Shown here one piece after another: positions 1-6,774 of a stretch of 11,769 nucleotides of DNA. The stretch is from Clostridia bacterium (GTDB lineage Bacteria > Bacillota > Clostridia > Oscillospirales > CAG-272): contig JAFOAB010000098.1 in NCBI GenBank assembly GCA_017382555.1, positions 1-11,769 on the forward strand, given 5' to 3'. The notes under the pieces were generated by a model, which searched no databases, was not told the origin of the DNA, and saw nothing but the letters and a program-made list of their open reading frames with translations. The number at the start of each line of letters is the position of its first letter. The first letter of the stretch is position 1. A program made the position numbers and the translations under genes.

Positions 1-228
1 AACGCGTATGCAGACGGCGCAGGTGACTGCGTATTCGTTAAGTCCCCCGACGGCAAGGAAAACTTTGTTGCTTACCATTGCCACTCTTCTATCGGCAACA
101 AGGGTCTTGACAGATGGACCTGCATCGACCGCATCTACTTCGTTCCCTCCGAGGACGGCGGCCCCGACGTGCTCCGCGTTTACGGACCCACCACAACGCC
201 TCAGCCCATTCCCTCCAACGATAAGTAA
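1..228 (+). CDS. Glycoside hydrolase family 43 protein, C-terminal fragment
   Basis: Frame 1 is open from the window edge to TAA at 226-228 and gives the last 75 residues of a protein. The fragment holds a GH43-like end of the five-bladed propeller: GAGDCVFVKSPDGKENFVAYH resembles the family pattern in which a glycine-rich turn leads to 'F.kSPDG.e..i.YH', followed by a strand with RWTCIDRIYF and a closing GPTTTPQP. GH43 enzymes are secreted or cytoplasmic arabinofuranosidases, xylosidases or arabinanases acting on plant polysaccharides. The catalytic Asp/Glu residues lie upstream and are not in the window, so substrate and localisation cannot be read. No carbohydrate-binding module follows the propeller end. 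A strong terminator starts a few bases after the stop, so this is the last gene of its transcript. A different propeller hydrolase is possible. Confidence 0.66.
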   Translation, partial: NAYADGAGDCVFVKSPDGKENFVAYHCHSSIGNKGLDRWTCIDRIYFVPSEDGGPDVLRVYGPTTTPQPIPSNDK

Positions 229-231
229 TGT

Positions 232-269
232 AAAAATGCGCGGTTCGCAAACGAACCGCGCGTTTTCTT
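232..269 (+). terminator. Rho-independent terminator after the GH43 gene
   Basis: A perfect 10-bp GC-rich stem (GCGCGGTTCG, 238-247, with CGAACCGCGC, 252-261) closes on a CAAA tetraloop and is followed by TTTTCTT (263-269). An A-run at 232-236 pairs with the T-run and extends the stem. Confidence 0.93.
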
Positions 270-468
270 ATTTATTACCAGGCTTCAAAACTCTCAACCG
301 GTGTTTGTGCCGCAAACCCAAACGTAAGCGGCGCACACTCCGGACAACGCTTGAGCTGTTTGCATAAATGGCGAAAGATGCGAAATTATAGTTATGAGCC
401 ACTTGCCGTACCAACAGAGCTTTATACTTTTTTCAAAAATGCGCGCCGTATCAGCAAATCGCGAATAA
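270..468. other. Intergenic stretch, no gene recognised
   Basis: No ORF with an SD site and no tRNA or known RNA motif was seen on either strand. One imperfect hairpin is present at 298-343 (outer CCGG/CCGG, inner GTG-CCGC against GCGGCGCAC with bulges, A-rich loop). It has no U-tract, and its role, if any, is unknown. The regulated promoter of the acyl-CoA synthetase operon begins right after this stretch. Confidence 0.5.
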
Positions 469-486
469 ATGTTGACAAGTAAACAT
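469..486. promoter_or_regulatory. Predicted MarR operator palindrome over the -35 box
   Basis: The 18-mer ATGTTGACAAGTAAACAT is an imperfect palindrome: ATGTT.AC..GT.AACAT is symmetric and 14 of 18 bases match their partner. Size and AT-rich half-sites suit a MarR-family dimer. It contains the whole -35 hexamer, so a bound repressor would block RNA polymerase. The MarR gene is second in the operon this promoter drives, which suggests autoregulation. Binding is inferred from position and symmetry only. Confidence 0.62.
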
Positions 487-500
487 CTTTGTGTTATAAT
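472..500 (+). promoter_or_regulatory. Sigma-A promoter of the acyl-CoA synthetase/marR operon
   Basis: Consensus -35 TTGACA (472-477), a 17-bp spacer and consensus -10 TATAAT (495-500), with a TGt extended -10 just before it. A promoter this strong usually needs a repressor, which fits the overlapping palindrome. Transcription should start near 507, giving a leader of about 37 nt before the ATG at 544. Confidence 0.9.
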
Positions 501-543
501 CTAAGAAGCCGAAGATGGCTCATTACAAAATTCAGGAGCTTTT

Positions 544-2247
544 ATGAAAAAGATCGCAAGAAGAAGCGTTGAATTCAATTCTATCAAGGAAATGCTTACC
601 GAGCAGGCACGTCTGTACGGTGACAGCGTTGCCTTTTCCTACAGAGTTAAAGCAAGCGACCCAGACTCCGTAAAGGTTAGCTTCAATCAGCTCGCAGACG
701 ATACACGTGCGCTGGGTAACGAGCTTATAAATATGGGTACTTCAGGAAAGCACTGTGCCGTTGTCGGCAAGCTTTCCTATAACTGGATACGTGCATACCT
801 TTCCATGCTTGCAACCGGTACGGTAATCGTGCCTCTTGACCGCGATTGGACGGCAGAGGAGCTTGCATCCACCATTGATTTTGCCGATTGCGAATACGTA
901 TTCTTCGATTCCGATATAGAAAGCAAGATTGCCCCTATGATGAACGGTGCAAATCCCCGCATCAAGGGCTTCTTCTGCCTTGACGAAAAGTCCGAGTGCA
1001 CCTCCCTTTCCACTCTCCTTGAGCGCGGCAGACTTTCCCTTGCAAGCGGAAGCACCGCGTACGATGATTGTGAAATTGATTTGTTTGCAACAGCAAAGAT
1101 CGTATTCACCTCCGGCACCACCGGCAAGGGCAAGGGCGTTATGCTCTCCTTAAAGAATCTGCTTTGCGACGTTGCTTGCGCAGTTGAATACATTGGTAAG
1201 ACGGTCGGCAACAAGTCAATTGCCGTTCTTCCCCCTCACCACACCTACGGCTCCACCATCAATATTCTCGGTCACATTTCTCTCGGTGCGGAGCTTTATC
1301 TCTCCTCCGGTCTTCGTTATATCGTAAGAGAGCTGAAGGCTGAAAAGCCCAGCCACCTTGTGCTTGTTCCCCTCTATCTTGAGACTTTCTATCGCAAGAT
1401 CTGGGCAACCGTTAAGGAGCGCGGAATGGAAAACACCATCCGCAAGATGATGAAGGCAAGCGACGCTATGCGTGCGAGAGGCATAGACGTGCGCCGCAAG
1501 CTCTTTTCCTCCGTTCTTTCCTCCTTTGGTGGAAACCTCACCACCGTTGTATCGGGCGGCGCACCTATATCCGATGACATTCTCGACGCGTTTGAAAGCT
1601 GGGGTATTACCGTTCTTAACGGCTACGGAATTACCGAATGCGCACCGCTTATCTCCGTTAACACCGTAGAGCACAAAAATAAGGGCTCCGTTGGCGTTGC
1701 TATCCGTTGCGACGATATTTATATTGCGGAAAAGAACGAGGACGGTGAGGGCGAAATTCGCGTTAAGGGTCCCAACGTAATGAAGGGCTACTACAAGAAC
1801 CCCGAGGCTACCGCCGAGGCGTTCGACGAAAACGGATACTTCCGCACCGGCGACTACGGCAAGATGAACGAGGACCGTGTTATCTACATCACCGGTAGAC
1901 TCAAGAACCTTATCATCCTTGCAAACGGAAAGAACGTATATCCCGAGGAGATTGAGACCGCGCTTTGCGCAGTTCCCGGTGTGCTTGAGATCGTCGTATA
2001 CGAGGGAGAAAGCTCCAAGGGTCCCGAAAACAACGTTATCGTTGCCGAGATATTCCCCGACAGCGAGTATTTTGAGAAGAACGCTATTGACGACGTTAAG
2101 GAATATATGAAGAGCGCGGTTGACGAATATAACCGTACCGCTACGCCCTACAAGAAGATCGGCCTTGTCAAGGTCAGACACGAGGAGTTCCCGAAGAACA
2201 CCCTCCGCAAGATCCAGCGCTTTAAGCTTAACAAGAGCATAGACTGA
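544..2247 (+). CDS. AMP-binding acyl-CoA synthetase (long-chain fatty acid-CoA ligase type)
   Basis: A 567-residue ANL-superfamily enzyme that would activate a carboxylate with ATP to an acyl-adenylate and pass it to CoA (or to a carrier protein). Core motifs are complete and in order: P-loop SGTTGKGKGV (190-199), NGYGITE (359-365), RTGD with the ATP-ribose Asp at 437, hinge GRLKN (451-455) followed by NGKNVYPEE, and the C-terminal catalytic Lys in PKNTLRKIQR (Lys556). The P-loop has Gly where most members have Pro before the conserved Lys. Overall pattern is closest to long-chain acyl-CoA synthetases, but the acyl substrate cannot be read. SD AGGAG (534-538) lies 5 nt before the ATG. No signal peptide or TM segment is seen, so it is cytoplasmic or peripheral. 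The MarR gene starts 13 nt downstream in the same transcript; the pairing suggests control of fatty-acid uptake or recycling by an acyl ligand. An acyl-ACP synthetase is an alternative. Confidence 0.9.
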   Translation: MKKIARRSVEFNSIKEMLTEQARLYGDSVAFSYRVKASDPDSVKVSFNQLADDTRALGNELINMGTSGKHCAVVGKLSYNWIRAYLSMLATGTVIVPLDRDWTAEELASTIDFADCEYVFFDSDIESKIAPMMNGANPRIKGFFCLDEKSECTSLSTLLERGRLSLASGSTAYDDCEIDLFATAKIVFTSGTTGKGKGVMLSLKNLLCDVACAVEYIGKTVGNKSIAVLPPHHTYGSTINILGHISLGAELYLSSGLRYIVRELKAEKPSHLVLVPLYLETFYRKIWATVKERGMENTIRKMMKASDAMRARGIDVRRKLFSSVLSSFGGNLTTVVSGGAPISDDILDAFESWGITVLNGYGITECAPLISVNTVEHKNKGSVGVAIRCDDIYIAEKNEDGEGEIRVKGPNVMKGYYKNPEATAEAFDENGYFRTGDYGKMNEDRVIYITGRLKNLIILANGKNVYPEEIETALCAVPGVLEIVVYEGESSKGPENNVIVAEIFPDSEYFEKNAIDDVKEYMKSAVDEYNRTATPYKKIGLVKVRHEEFPKNTLRKIQRFKLNKSID

Positions 2248-2260
2248 GAAAGGACGTAAA

Positions 2261-2716
2261 ATGGGCACAGAACGCATTAACAGGTTTATACACCTTATCG
2301 ACGGCATCCACAAAAACATACAAAAGATAAAGCTGTGTACTGCGCCCATACTCGGAGTAAAGAGCGTACACGTTTTCTGGATATCGGATCTTAGCTCCCA
2401 CCCTGAGGGGCTTACAGCAGCAGAGCTTGCCTCAAACGGAAAGATTAGCCGCTCCCTCGTTTCGCGCGAGCTGAGCGATCTGCATAAAAAGGGTTATATC
2501 CTGATTGCGCAGGGCGGCGGCTCCAAGCGCGGAAATTACAACTCCCGTATCTTTCTTACAGAAAAGGGCGTACAGCTTGCAAGGACCATTCAGAGTATCG
2601 AGCAAAAGATACAGAAAGAGGTCAGAAGCGGTATCAGCGACGAGGAGCTTGCCATATTCTACCGCACGCTTGAAAAATTCAACGCAAATCTTAAGAACAT
2701 ATCTGAAGATATATAA
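2261..2716 (+). CDS. MarR-family transcriptional regulator
   Basis: A 151-residue protein with the MarR layout: N-terminal dimerisation helix (about 1-30), winged helix-turn-helix with LTAAELASNGKISRSLVSRE (51-70) as the HTH, a Gly/Lys/Arg-rich wing (84-96, GGGSKRGN) and a long C-terminal dimerisation helix (about 103-147). Such proteins bind palindromes as dimers and release DNA when a small ligand, often a phenolic or an acyl compound, binds. It sits 13 nt after the acyl-CoA synthetase, with an AAAGGA-type SD in the gap. The palindrome over the operon's -35 box is the natural target, so autorepression relieved by a substrate or acyl-CoA product is inferred. The TAA stop (2714-2716) lies in the A-tract of the terminator. 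Confidence 0.88.
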   Translation: MGTERINRFIHLIDGIHKNIQKIKLCTAPILGVKSVHVFWISDLSSHPEGLTAAELASNGKISRSLVSRELSDLHKKGYILIAQGGGSKRGNYNSRIFLTEKGVQLARTIQSIEQKIQKEVRSGISDEELAIFYRTLEKFNANLKNISEDI

Positions 2717-2758
2717 AAAGCTTGCATATCCGCAATTTGCGGATATGCAAGCTTTTTT
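2716..2758. terminator. Bidirectional terminator between convergent operons
   Basis: An 18-bp perfect stem (2716-2733 with 2739-2756; core GCTTGCATATCCGC) has a 5-nt AATTT loop, a T-run to 2758 on the plus strand and an A-run at 2715-2719 that is a T-run on the minus strand. It ends both the marR transcript and the minus-strand DHQase-like transcript that stops at 2814. Confidence 0.95.
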
Positions 2759-2813
2759 CACTGACGGGTGTTTATTTATCCTTTTGCAGGATATTCAGCC
2801 ATCCTTCTTTCGT

Positions 2814-3647
2814 TTAGGGTGATTTGACCTCGCCGTAGAAGTCCGCAAATTTTGCAATCAGAAGCTGTTCCTTATCGGCGTATTCGTTATAGTGATTCAT
2901 TGCAAAAACCTGCGAGGAGCCGAAATACGGACCTATGTAGCGTGTTATTCTTCCAACGCGCCCCGAACAATGGTAGGAAAACCTTGTATGCAGCTCGCGC
3001 TTTAACGCTCGAATGGAATTTAGTGCGATAATAACGTCATCCTTGTTATCGACAGGCGTAACGATCTTGATAAAATCGGGGCTCCGCTCCTCCATAAGCT
3101 TCGCAAGGGAAACTATCTGCTTCGTATTAAGAAATACTCCCGTATGGCAGGACATAAGCACCTCACCGCCGAGAGAATGTACCTCTCTTATAGCTTCCTT
3201 TTGCCTTTCAATAATTTCGGGATCGAGCACTACCTCCTTCGGGCTTGCGGTGATAAACGGATACCTTTCGGGATCGCCATATTTTTCAAGAGTTGCACGG
3301 CTGTCGGCGCAGAAGGTGTAGCCCTGCATATCAATTCCCGCAGCACCGCATTTTACTGCACGAATAACCTCCGCCATACGCTCATCGCTTGTGGCCTTGC
3401 GCGTAACTCCCTTTGGATTATTATTGTAATGCACCGCCATAATTGGAGAGTCGGAGCCTTCAAATATCCGCTTTAAGGAAGATGGCTCTCTGCTCTCCCC
3501 CTCAAGAAGTGAGAGGTGCAAATTAAACGCAGTAGCACCTGCTGCCTCGCAATCGCGTATTTGCTTTAGTGTCGCATCGACCGTCGCTTCCTTTAAAACT
3601 CCGAGGATTATCGGCTCCCCCGATTCGGTAAAGCTGCATTTTCTCAT
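2814..3647 (-). CDS. Type I 3-dehydroquinate dehydratase-like aldolase-fold enzyme
   Basis: A 277-residue protein resembling type I DHQases (class I aldolase TIM barrel, Schiff-base chemistry; about 250 residues in AroD). Visible matches are the His strand GEVLMSCHTG (His168), the Schiff-base Lys in PDFIKIVTP (Lys194), and a C-terminal RVGRITRYIGPYFGSS (231-245) that parallels the family's 'GR.SR..G..FGS', with Arg236 as the substrate Arg. Differences: the strand that carries Glu-x-Arg in AroD reads AFNLHLSLL, the 'TxR' strand reads MAVHYNN, and the C-terminal 'SAPGQ' loop is NEYADKEQ. The catalytic pair is kept but the carboxylate/hydroxyl-binding residues are not, so another substrate than 3-dehydroquinate is likely (inference). 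SD GAGGT lies 5 nt before this ATG and overlaps the stop of a 21-codon in-frame ORF. It is the last gene of a sugar/cyclitol-type oxidoreductase operon, not among aro genes. Confidence 0.77.
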   Translation of the reverse strand: MRKCSFTESGEPIILGVLKEATVDATLKQIRDCEAAGATAFNLHLSLLEGESREPSSLKRIFEGSDSPIMAVHYNNNPKGVTRKATSDERMAEVIRAVKCGAAGIDMQGYTFCADSRATLEKYGDPERYPFITASPKEVVLDPEIIERQKEAIREVHSLGGEVLMSCHTGVFLNTKQIVSLAKLMEERSPDFIKIVTPVDNKDDVIIALNSIRALKRELHTRFSYHCSGRVGRITRYIGPYFGSSQVFAMNHYNEYADKEQLLIAKFADFYGEVKSP

Positions 3648-3650
3648 AAT

Positions 3651-3716
3651 CTACCTCAAATCAAGAATTGAATCCTTTTCATACGAAAGTCCGTCACAAA
3701 GCTTTTGAAAATCCAT
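3651..3716 (-). CDS. 21-codon ORF, or N-terminus of the DHQase-like gene cut by an amber stop
   Basis: The ORF reads MDFQKLCDGLSYEKDSILDLR then TAG. A good SD (GAGGTGG, 3721-3727) lies just before its ATG, next to the TGA of the upstream MDR gene (3728-3730). It is in the same frame as the DHQase-like gene: after the TAG comes one ATT codon and then that gene's ATG at 3647. So either it is a small coupled ORF whose stop overlaps the next SD, or the DHQase-like protein once began here (299 codons with the amber read through) and was interrupted by a point mutation or a sequencing error. The other ten genes with visible stops in the Clostridia part end in TAA or TGA. No known family was recognised. 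Confidence 0.45.
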   Translation of the reverse strand: MDFQKLCDGLSYEKDSILDLR

Positions 3717-3727
3717 TTTTCCACCTC

Positions 3728-4732
3728 TCATTCATTCCAATCAAACAGAACGCCAAGCGGGAAATTATAATGGTCATTTGCAAGTCTTTCGAATACATCG
3801 GTTGCCTCCGATGGAGAATGCACCTCACTGATGATAGACCGGATATCGATCCTCCCCGCGAGAGCAAGCTCCATAATTGAGAGGCAATCGTCCTCCATAG
3901 TCCAGTGGCCGGGATAGGATTCCACCTTGGGGCGTACGAAGTTGTGTGCGCCGATAAGCCTTACACCGGGCTTATGCACTTGGCTGTAGTAATCGATATG
4001 CATATCGGAAACACGTGTACAGCCGTTGAGCGCGATCGAACCCATCGGAGCAACAAGCTCAAGCGCCTGCTCGAGCGCACGCGAGGAGCCCGTTACCTCA
4101 ACGATGCTTTTAACGCCCTTGCCGCCCGTTATCTTCTTCACCTGCTCGATATAATCGGGTGCCGCAGGGTCAAGCGCATAATCTGCGCCAAGCTTCAACG
4201 CAAGCTGTCTGCGCTCCTCGTTAAAGTCAGACACTATAAGCGGACACGCACCCGAGGCTCTTGCAAACTGCATTGCAAATACTCCGAGCAGACCGAGGCC
4301 GATTATCATTGCGCTGTGTCCGAGCTCGATATTTAACTTACGCACAGCACCAAGCCCCATTGCGGCAATGATGACAAGAGCCGCCTCCTTGGAATCAAGC
4401 CCATCGGGCACGCGAAAAATTTTATTTGCCTTTGCTTTATTATAGTTTGTGTGGTAGCCGTGATAAACGATAACACGGTCACCAACCTTGAATTTGGTAA
4501 ACCTTTCACCCACGGCAATAATTCTGCCAACGGAGGAATAACCGCACCCCTTTGGCCATTTATCTCCGCTTGGAATATTAGGCTCACCCACAAGATTTGC
4601 AAACTCGGTGCCCGCACTTATCGCGCTGTACTCCGTTTTGATAAGCGCCTCATCCTCCGCAATTTCGGCAACGTTCTCATCAACCAATTCCGCAACCCCC
4701 GGGGATGTAAAACAAATACGCTTGCGTTCCAT
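3728..4732 (-). CDS. MDR-family dehydrogenase without zinc ligands (BchC-like branch)
   Basis: A 334-residue medium-chain dehydrogenase/reductase. The N-terminal catalytic fold carries YSAISAGTE (35-43), as in the branch that includes bacteriochlorophyllide dehydrogenase BchC and many sugar-cluster enzymes. The usual catalytic Cys is replaced there, the GHE zinc motif reads GCGYSSVG, and the four-Cys structural-zinc lobe is missing. The Rossmann part has GLGLLG (145-150), and an Asp at the end of strand 2 (IVSDFN, Asp169) favours NAD(H) over NADP(H). Predicted role: oxidation of a hydroxyl or reduction of a keto group on a polyol or sugar, without zinc; the substrate is unknown. SD AAGGAG (4739-4744) precedes the ATG. 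It lies 56 nt after the Gfo/Idh/MocA gene and 11 nt before the small ORF, in one operon. Databases may label such genes 'zinc-binding alcohol dehydrogenase', which the residues do not support. Confidence 0.86.
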   Translation of the reverse strand: MERKRICFTSPGVAELVDENVAEIAEDEALIKTEYSAISAGTEFANLVGEPNIPSGDKWPKGCGYSSVGRIIAVGERFTKFKVGDRVIVYHGYHTNYNKAKANKIFRVPDGLDSKEAALVIIAAMGLGAVRKLNIELGHSAMIIGLGLLGVFAMQFARASGACPLIVSDFNEERRQLALKLGADYALDPAAPDYIEQVKKITGGKGVKSIVEVTGSSRALEQALELVAPMGSIALNGCTRVSDMHIDYYSQVHKPGVRLIGAHNFVRPKVESYPGHWTMEDDCLSIMELALAGRIDIRSIISEVHSPSEATDVFERLANDHYNFPLGVLFDWNE

Positions 4733-4788
4733 ACTCAGCTCCTTATTTGATCTTCAAAACTACTTTACCACGTTCATGATTTCTCTCA

Positions 4789-5787
4789 TTACAATTCAAT
4801 ATCAAACCCGCACGCCGCAAGGGTTGCCTTATGCACGTAAAGATCGTGCTCATAGGTATACGGATTTTCCCCCTCGCCTCTTATCATTTTTGCAAAATCC
4901 GTAAGCATATTCACATATCTGTGCATCTGCGGCTCGGGATGCACCTCATGATGCACGTCCCGCCAGGATGAGGTTTCACCGGCGTACGCTTCTGTCACTA
5001 TCATCGGGCTTTCAATCGGCTTTATCTCGATCGTGCCCTCAGTGCCGCAGAACGCTATCTGCCTTCTGCCCCAACCGTTTATTTCAACTGAGGAGGTGCG
5101 CACGAATGACGTTCCGTCATCATACACAAGCGCGGCACAGCAATTATCGGGAAAGTCGTATCCGTCCCTTCCGGTGCTTACGTTAAACGGCACGATCCTA
5201 TTAGGCTTTCCCTTTATTTTGACGATAAGATCAATAAGATGACAGCCGAAGATATACATAGTGCCGCCCTTAAACTGCGATAGGTATTTACGGAAATCGG
5301 ACTTATGCTCCGTGCTCATATGCGCGTCTATGGTATGTACGTTACCGAGTGCCCCCTTTTCTATCTGCTCAAGGGCATATAAAACTCCCGGGTTATATCT
5401 GTACATATATCCCATCTGCACGGCAAGCTTTTTTGCCTTTGCATCGCAAAGAAGATTTTCAAACTCCTTGTAATTCTCACCTGCCGGCTTATCCAAATGG
5501 ATATGAAGCCCGCGGTCGATTGCCATTTGCCCGTAGGGGACGAGATTGGGTACGGTTGTTTCAATAAGCACGGCATCAAGATCGGGGATTGCAAATAGCT
5601 CATCAACCGTCATAAATGGTATATCCTTATATGCCTCAAGCTCCTTACGCTTTATATACGCGTTATCGCATTCGGGCACCGCAACGCCGACAAAATCAAA
5701 CAGATCCGCAAGTCTTTTGCAATCCGCCGCCTTTGCCGCGCCGTGGTTGTGCCCTATTCCTATCTGTCCTATTTTTATCTTTTTCAT
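4789..5787 (-). CDS. Gfo/Idh/MocA-family oxidoreductase
   Basis: A 332-residue NAD(P)-dependent sugar or cyclitol dehydrogenase-type protein. The N-terminal Rossmann fold starts QIGIGHNHG (8-16), a variant dinucleotide loop with His/Asn in place of small residues. HLDKPAG (97-103) holds the family's catalytic Lys (Lys100), and GCHLIDLI (181-188) holds the conserved His183 and Asp186. The C-terminal half is the usual beta-sheet dimerisation and substrate domain. Length is typical. No signal peptide was seen, so it is cytoplasmic. SD AAGGAG lies just upstream (5793-5798 on the plus strand). It is the first gene of the minus-strand operon with the MDR and DHQase-like genes, divergent from an AraC regulator, which points to catabolism of an oxidised or keto sugar, a glycoside or a cyclitol. 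The exact substrate cannot be read. Confidence 0.92.
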   Translation of the reverse strand: MKKIKIGQIGIGHNHGAAKAADCKRLADLFDFVGVAVPECDNAYIKRKELEAYKDIPFMTVDELFAIPDLDAVLIETTVPNLVPYGQMAIDRGLHIHLDKPAGENYKEFENLLCDAKAKKLAVQMGYMYRYNPGVLYALEQIEKGALGNVHTIDAHMSTEHKSDFRKYLSQFKGGTMYIFGCHLIDLIVKIKGKPNRIVPFNVSTGRDGYDFPDNCCAALVYDDGTSFVRTSSVEINGWGRRQIAFCGTEGTIEIKPIESPMIVTEAYAGETSSWRDVHHEVHPEPQMHRYVNMLTDFAKMIRGEGENPYTYEHDLYVHKATLAACGFDIEL

Positions 5788-5902
5788 AAATGCTCCTTGA
5801 CACGCTTCGGTTTATACCTTTATTTTGCCGCAACAGCCTTGTTTTGTAAATGGCAGGAACGATAATATTTAACCAAAATGATACAAATCTACCTGTTTTT
5901 AA

Positions 5903-5932
5903 TTGACATTTTTGTCGGCTTACTGATATAAT
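5903..5932 (+). promoter_or_regulatory. Promoter of the AraC-family gene in the divergent region
   Basis: TTGACA (5903-5908), an 18-bp spacer and TATAAT (5927-5932), with TGa extended -10. Transcription from about 5939 leaves a very short leader. The facing minus-strand operon has no clear consensus promoter in 5798-5900 (only TATAAA or TATTAT with poor -35 boxes), as expected if it needs activation by the AraC protein. Confidence 0.82.
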
Positions 5933-5951
5933 TGCTTTAGGTGGTGATCGA

Positions 5952-6737
5952 ATGCTTCTCGATTTAAATGAAATGTGTATAACTCGAATATATAACATCT
6001 TCAATATAAACGTACACACCCAAAAGCGCGTAACGAGAACCGACAGAAAACGGTGTGCGCTCACAGTTAAGCTTGGTGGGAAAACCGAATACATATGTGA
6101 CCAAAAAAAATATATTTGCGATCCGCACAACGTTCTGCTCCTGCCGAAAAACAAGCCTTACACATACGAAATACTCGAGCTTGGCCCCTGCATATCAATT
6201 GAATTTGAATGTGTTAACGATATCGAGGATTTTCACAGCTTCAAGCTTGCGGACAATACTGAAATACGCAAGCTGTTAAATAATATGACACAGCTTTGGA
6301 AGGAAAAAAGCGTTGGTTATATGCTTTCGGTTTTTTCAGAGCTTTACGAGCTGCTGCACCTCTTAAGCCTTACAGAGAACGTTGACTACGTTATTCGAAA
6401 AAAAGAAAAAGCGCTTTTCCCCGTCATCACATACGTATCCGAGCATTATGCGGATACAGATATAACAAACGAAAAGCTTGCTTCAATTGCTAATATGAGT
6501 ACTGTATACTTCCGCAAGCTTTTTACTCAGCGTTACGGCATCTCCCCAATGAAGTACCTAACGAACATTAGAATCGAAACTGCGAAAAACCTACTGCTCA
6601 GTGGCAATCTTTCGGTATCCGAGGTTGGAGATGCCGTCGGATTTTCAAGCGTTTATTCCTTTTCGCGCGCTTTCAAAAAGCACGCGGGCTTATCCCCCAC
6701 GGACTTTACCCAAAACGCTATATACCCTATATTGTAA
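5952..6737 (+). CDS. AraC-family transcriptional regulator
   Basis: A 261-residue regulator with an N-terminal cupin-like ligand domain (about 15-90; DPHNVLLLPKNKPYTYE at 57-73 is the typical 'd.g...l.pP...h.y' strand pair) and a C-terminal double HTH. The first HTH covers about 174-195 (NEKLASIANMSTVYFRKLF); the second is SVSEVGDAVGFSSVYSFSRA (221-240), followed by FKKHAGLSPTDF. This is the normal AraC/XylS layout for sensors of sugars that activate a neighbouring operon. SD AGGTGG (5939-5944) sits 7 nt before the ATG. It is transcribed away from the Gfo/MDR/DHQase-like operon with 164 bp between start codons, so it is the probable activator of that operon. Ligand unknown. Confidence 0.9.
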   Translation: MLLDLNEMCITRIYNIFNINVHTQKRVTRTDRKRCALTVKLGGKTEYICDQKKYICDPHNVLLLPKNKPYTYEILELGPCISIEFECVNDIEDFHSFKLADNTEIRKLLNNMTQLWKEKSVGYMLSVFSELYELLHLLSLTENVDYVIRKKEKALFPVITYVSEHYADTDITNEKLASIANMSTVYFRKLFTQRYGISPMKYLTNIRIETAKNLLLSGNLSVSEVGDAVGFSSVYSFSRAFKKHAGLSPTDFTQNAIYPIL

Positions 6738-6774
6738 AACAAGGCTGTGCTAAAAAGCACAGCCTTGTTTTTTA
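6736..6774. terminator. Bidirectional terminator between convergent genes
   Basis: A 16-bp stem (6736-6751 with 6756-6771, core AAGGCTGTGCT) has an AAAA loop and a T-run to 6773. The flanking A-run gives a T-run on the other strand. It serves the araC gene and the minus-strand DUF6273 gene, whose stop codon (6772-6774) lies in the T-tract. Confidence 0.95.

Noticed and set aside
8..367. 119-codon plus-strand frame at the left edge
   Set aside because: It overlaps the GH43 end in another frame, crosses a strong terminator hairpin and has no SD or domain pattern; the GH43 frame reads as a real protein.
1216..2349. 377-codon minus-strand frame opposite the acyl-CoA synthetase
   Set aside because: It is antisense to a complete ANL enzyme with all motifs, has a repetitive low-complexity V/N/G/L translation and no SD.
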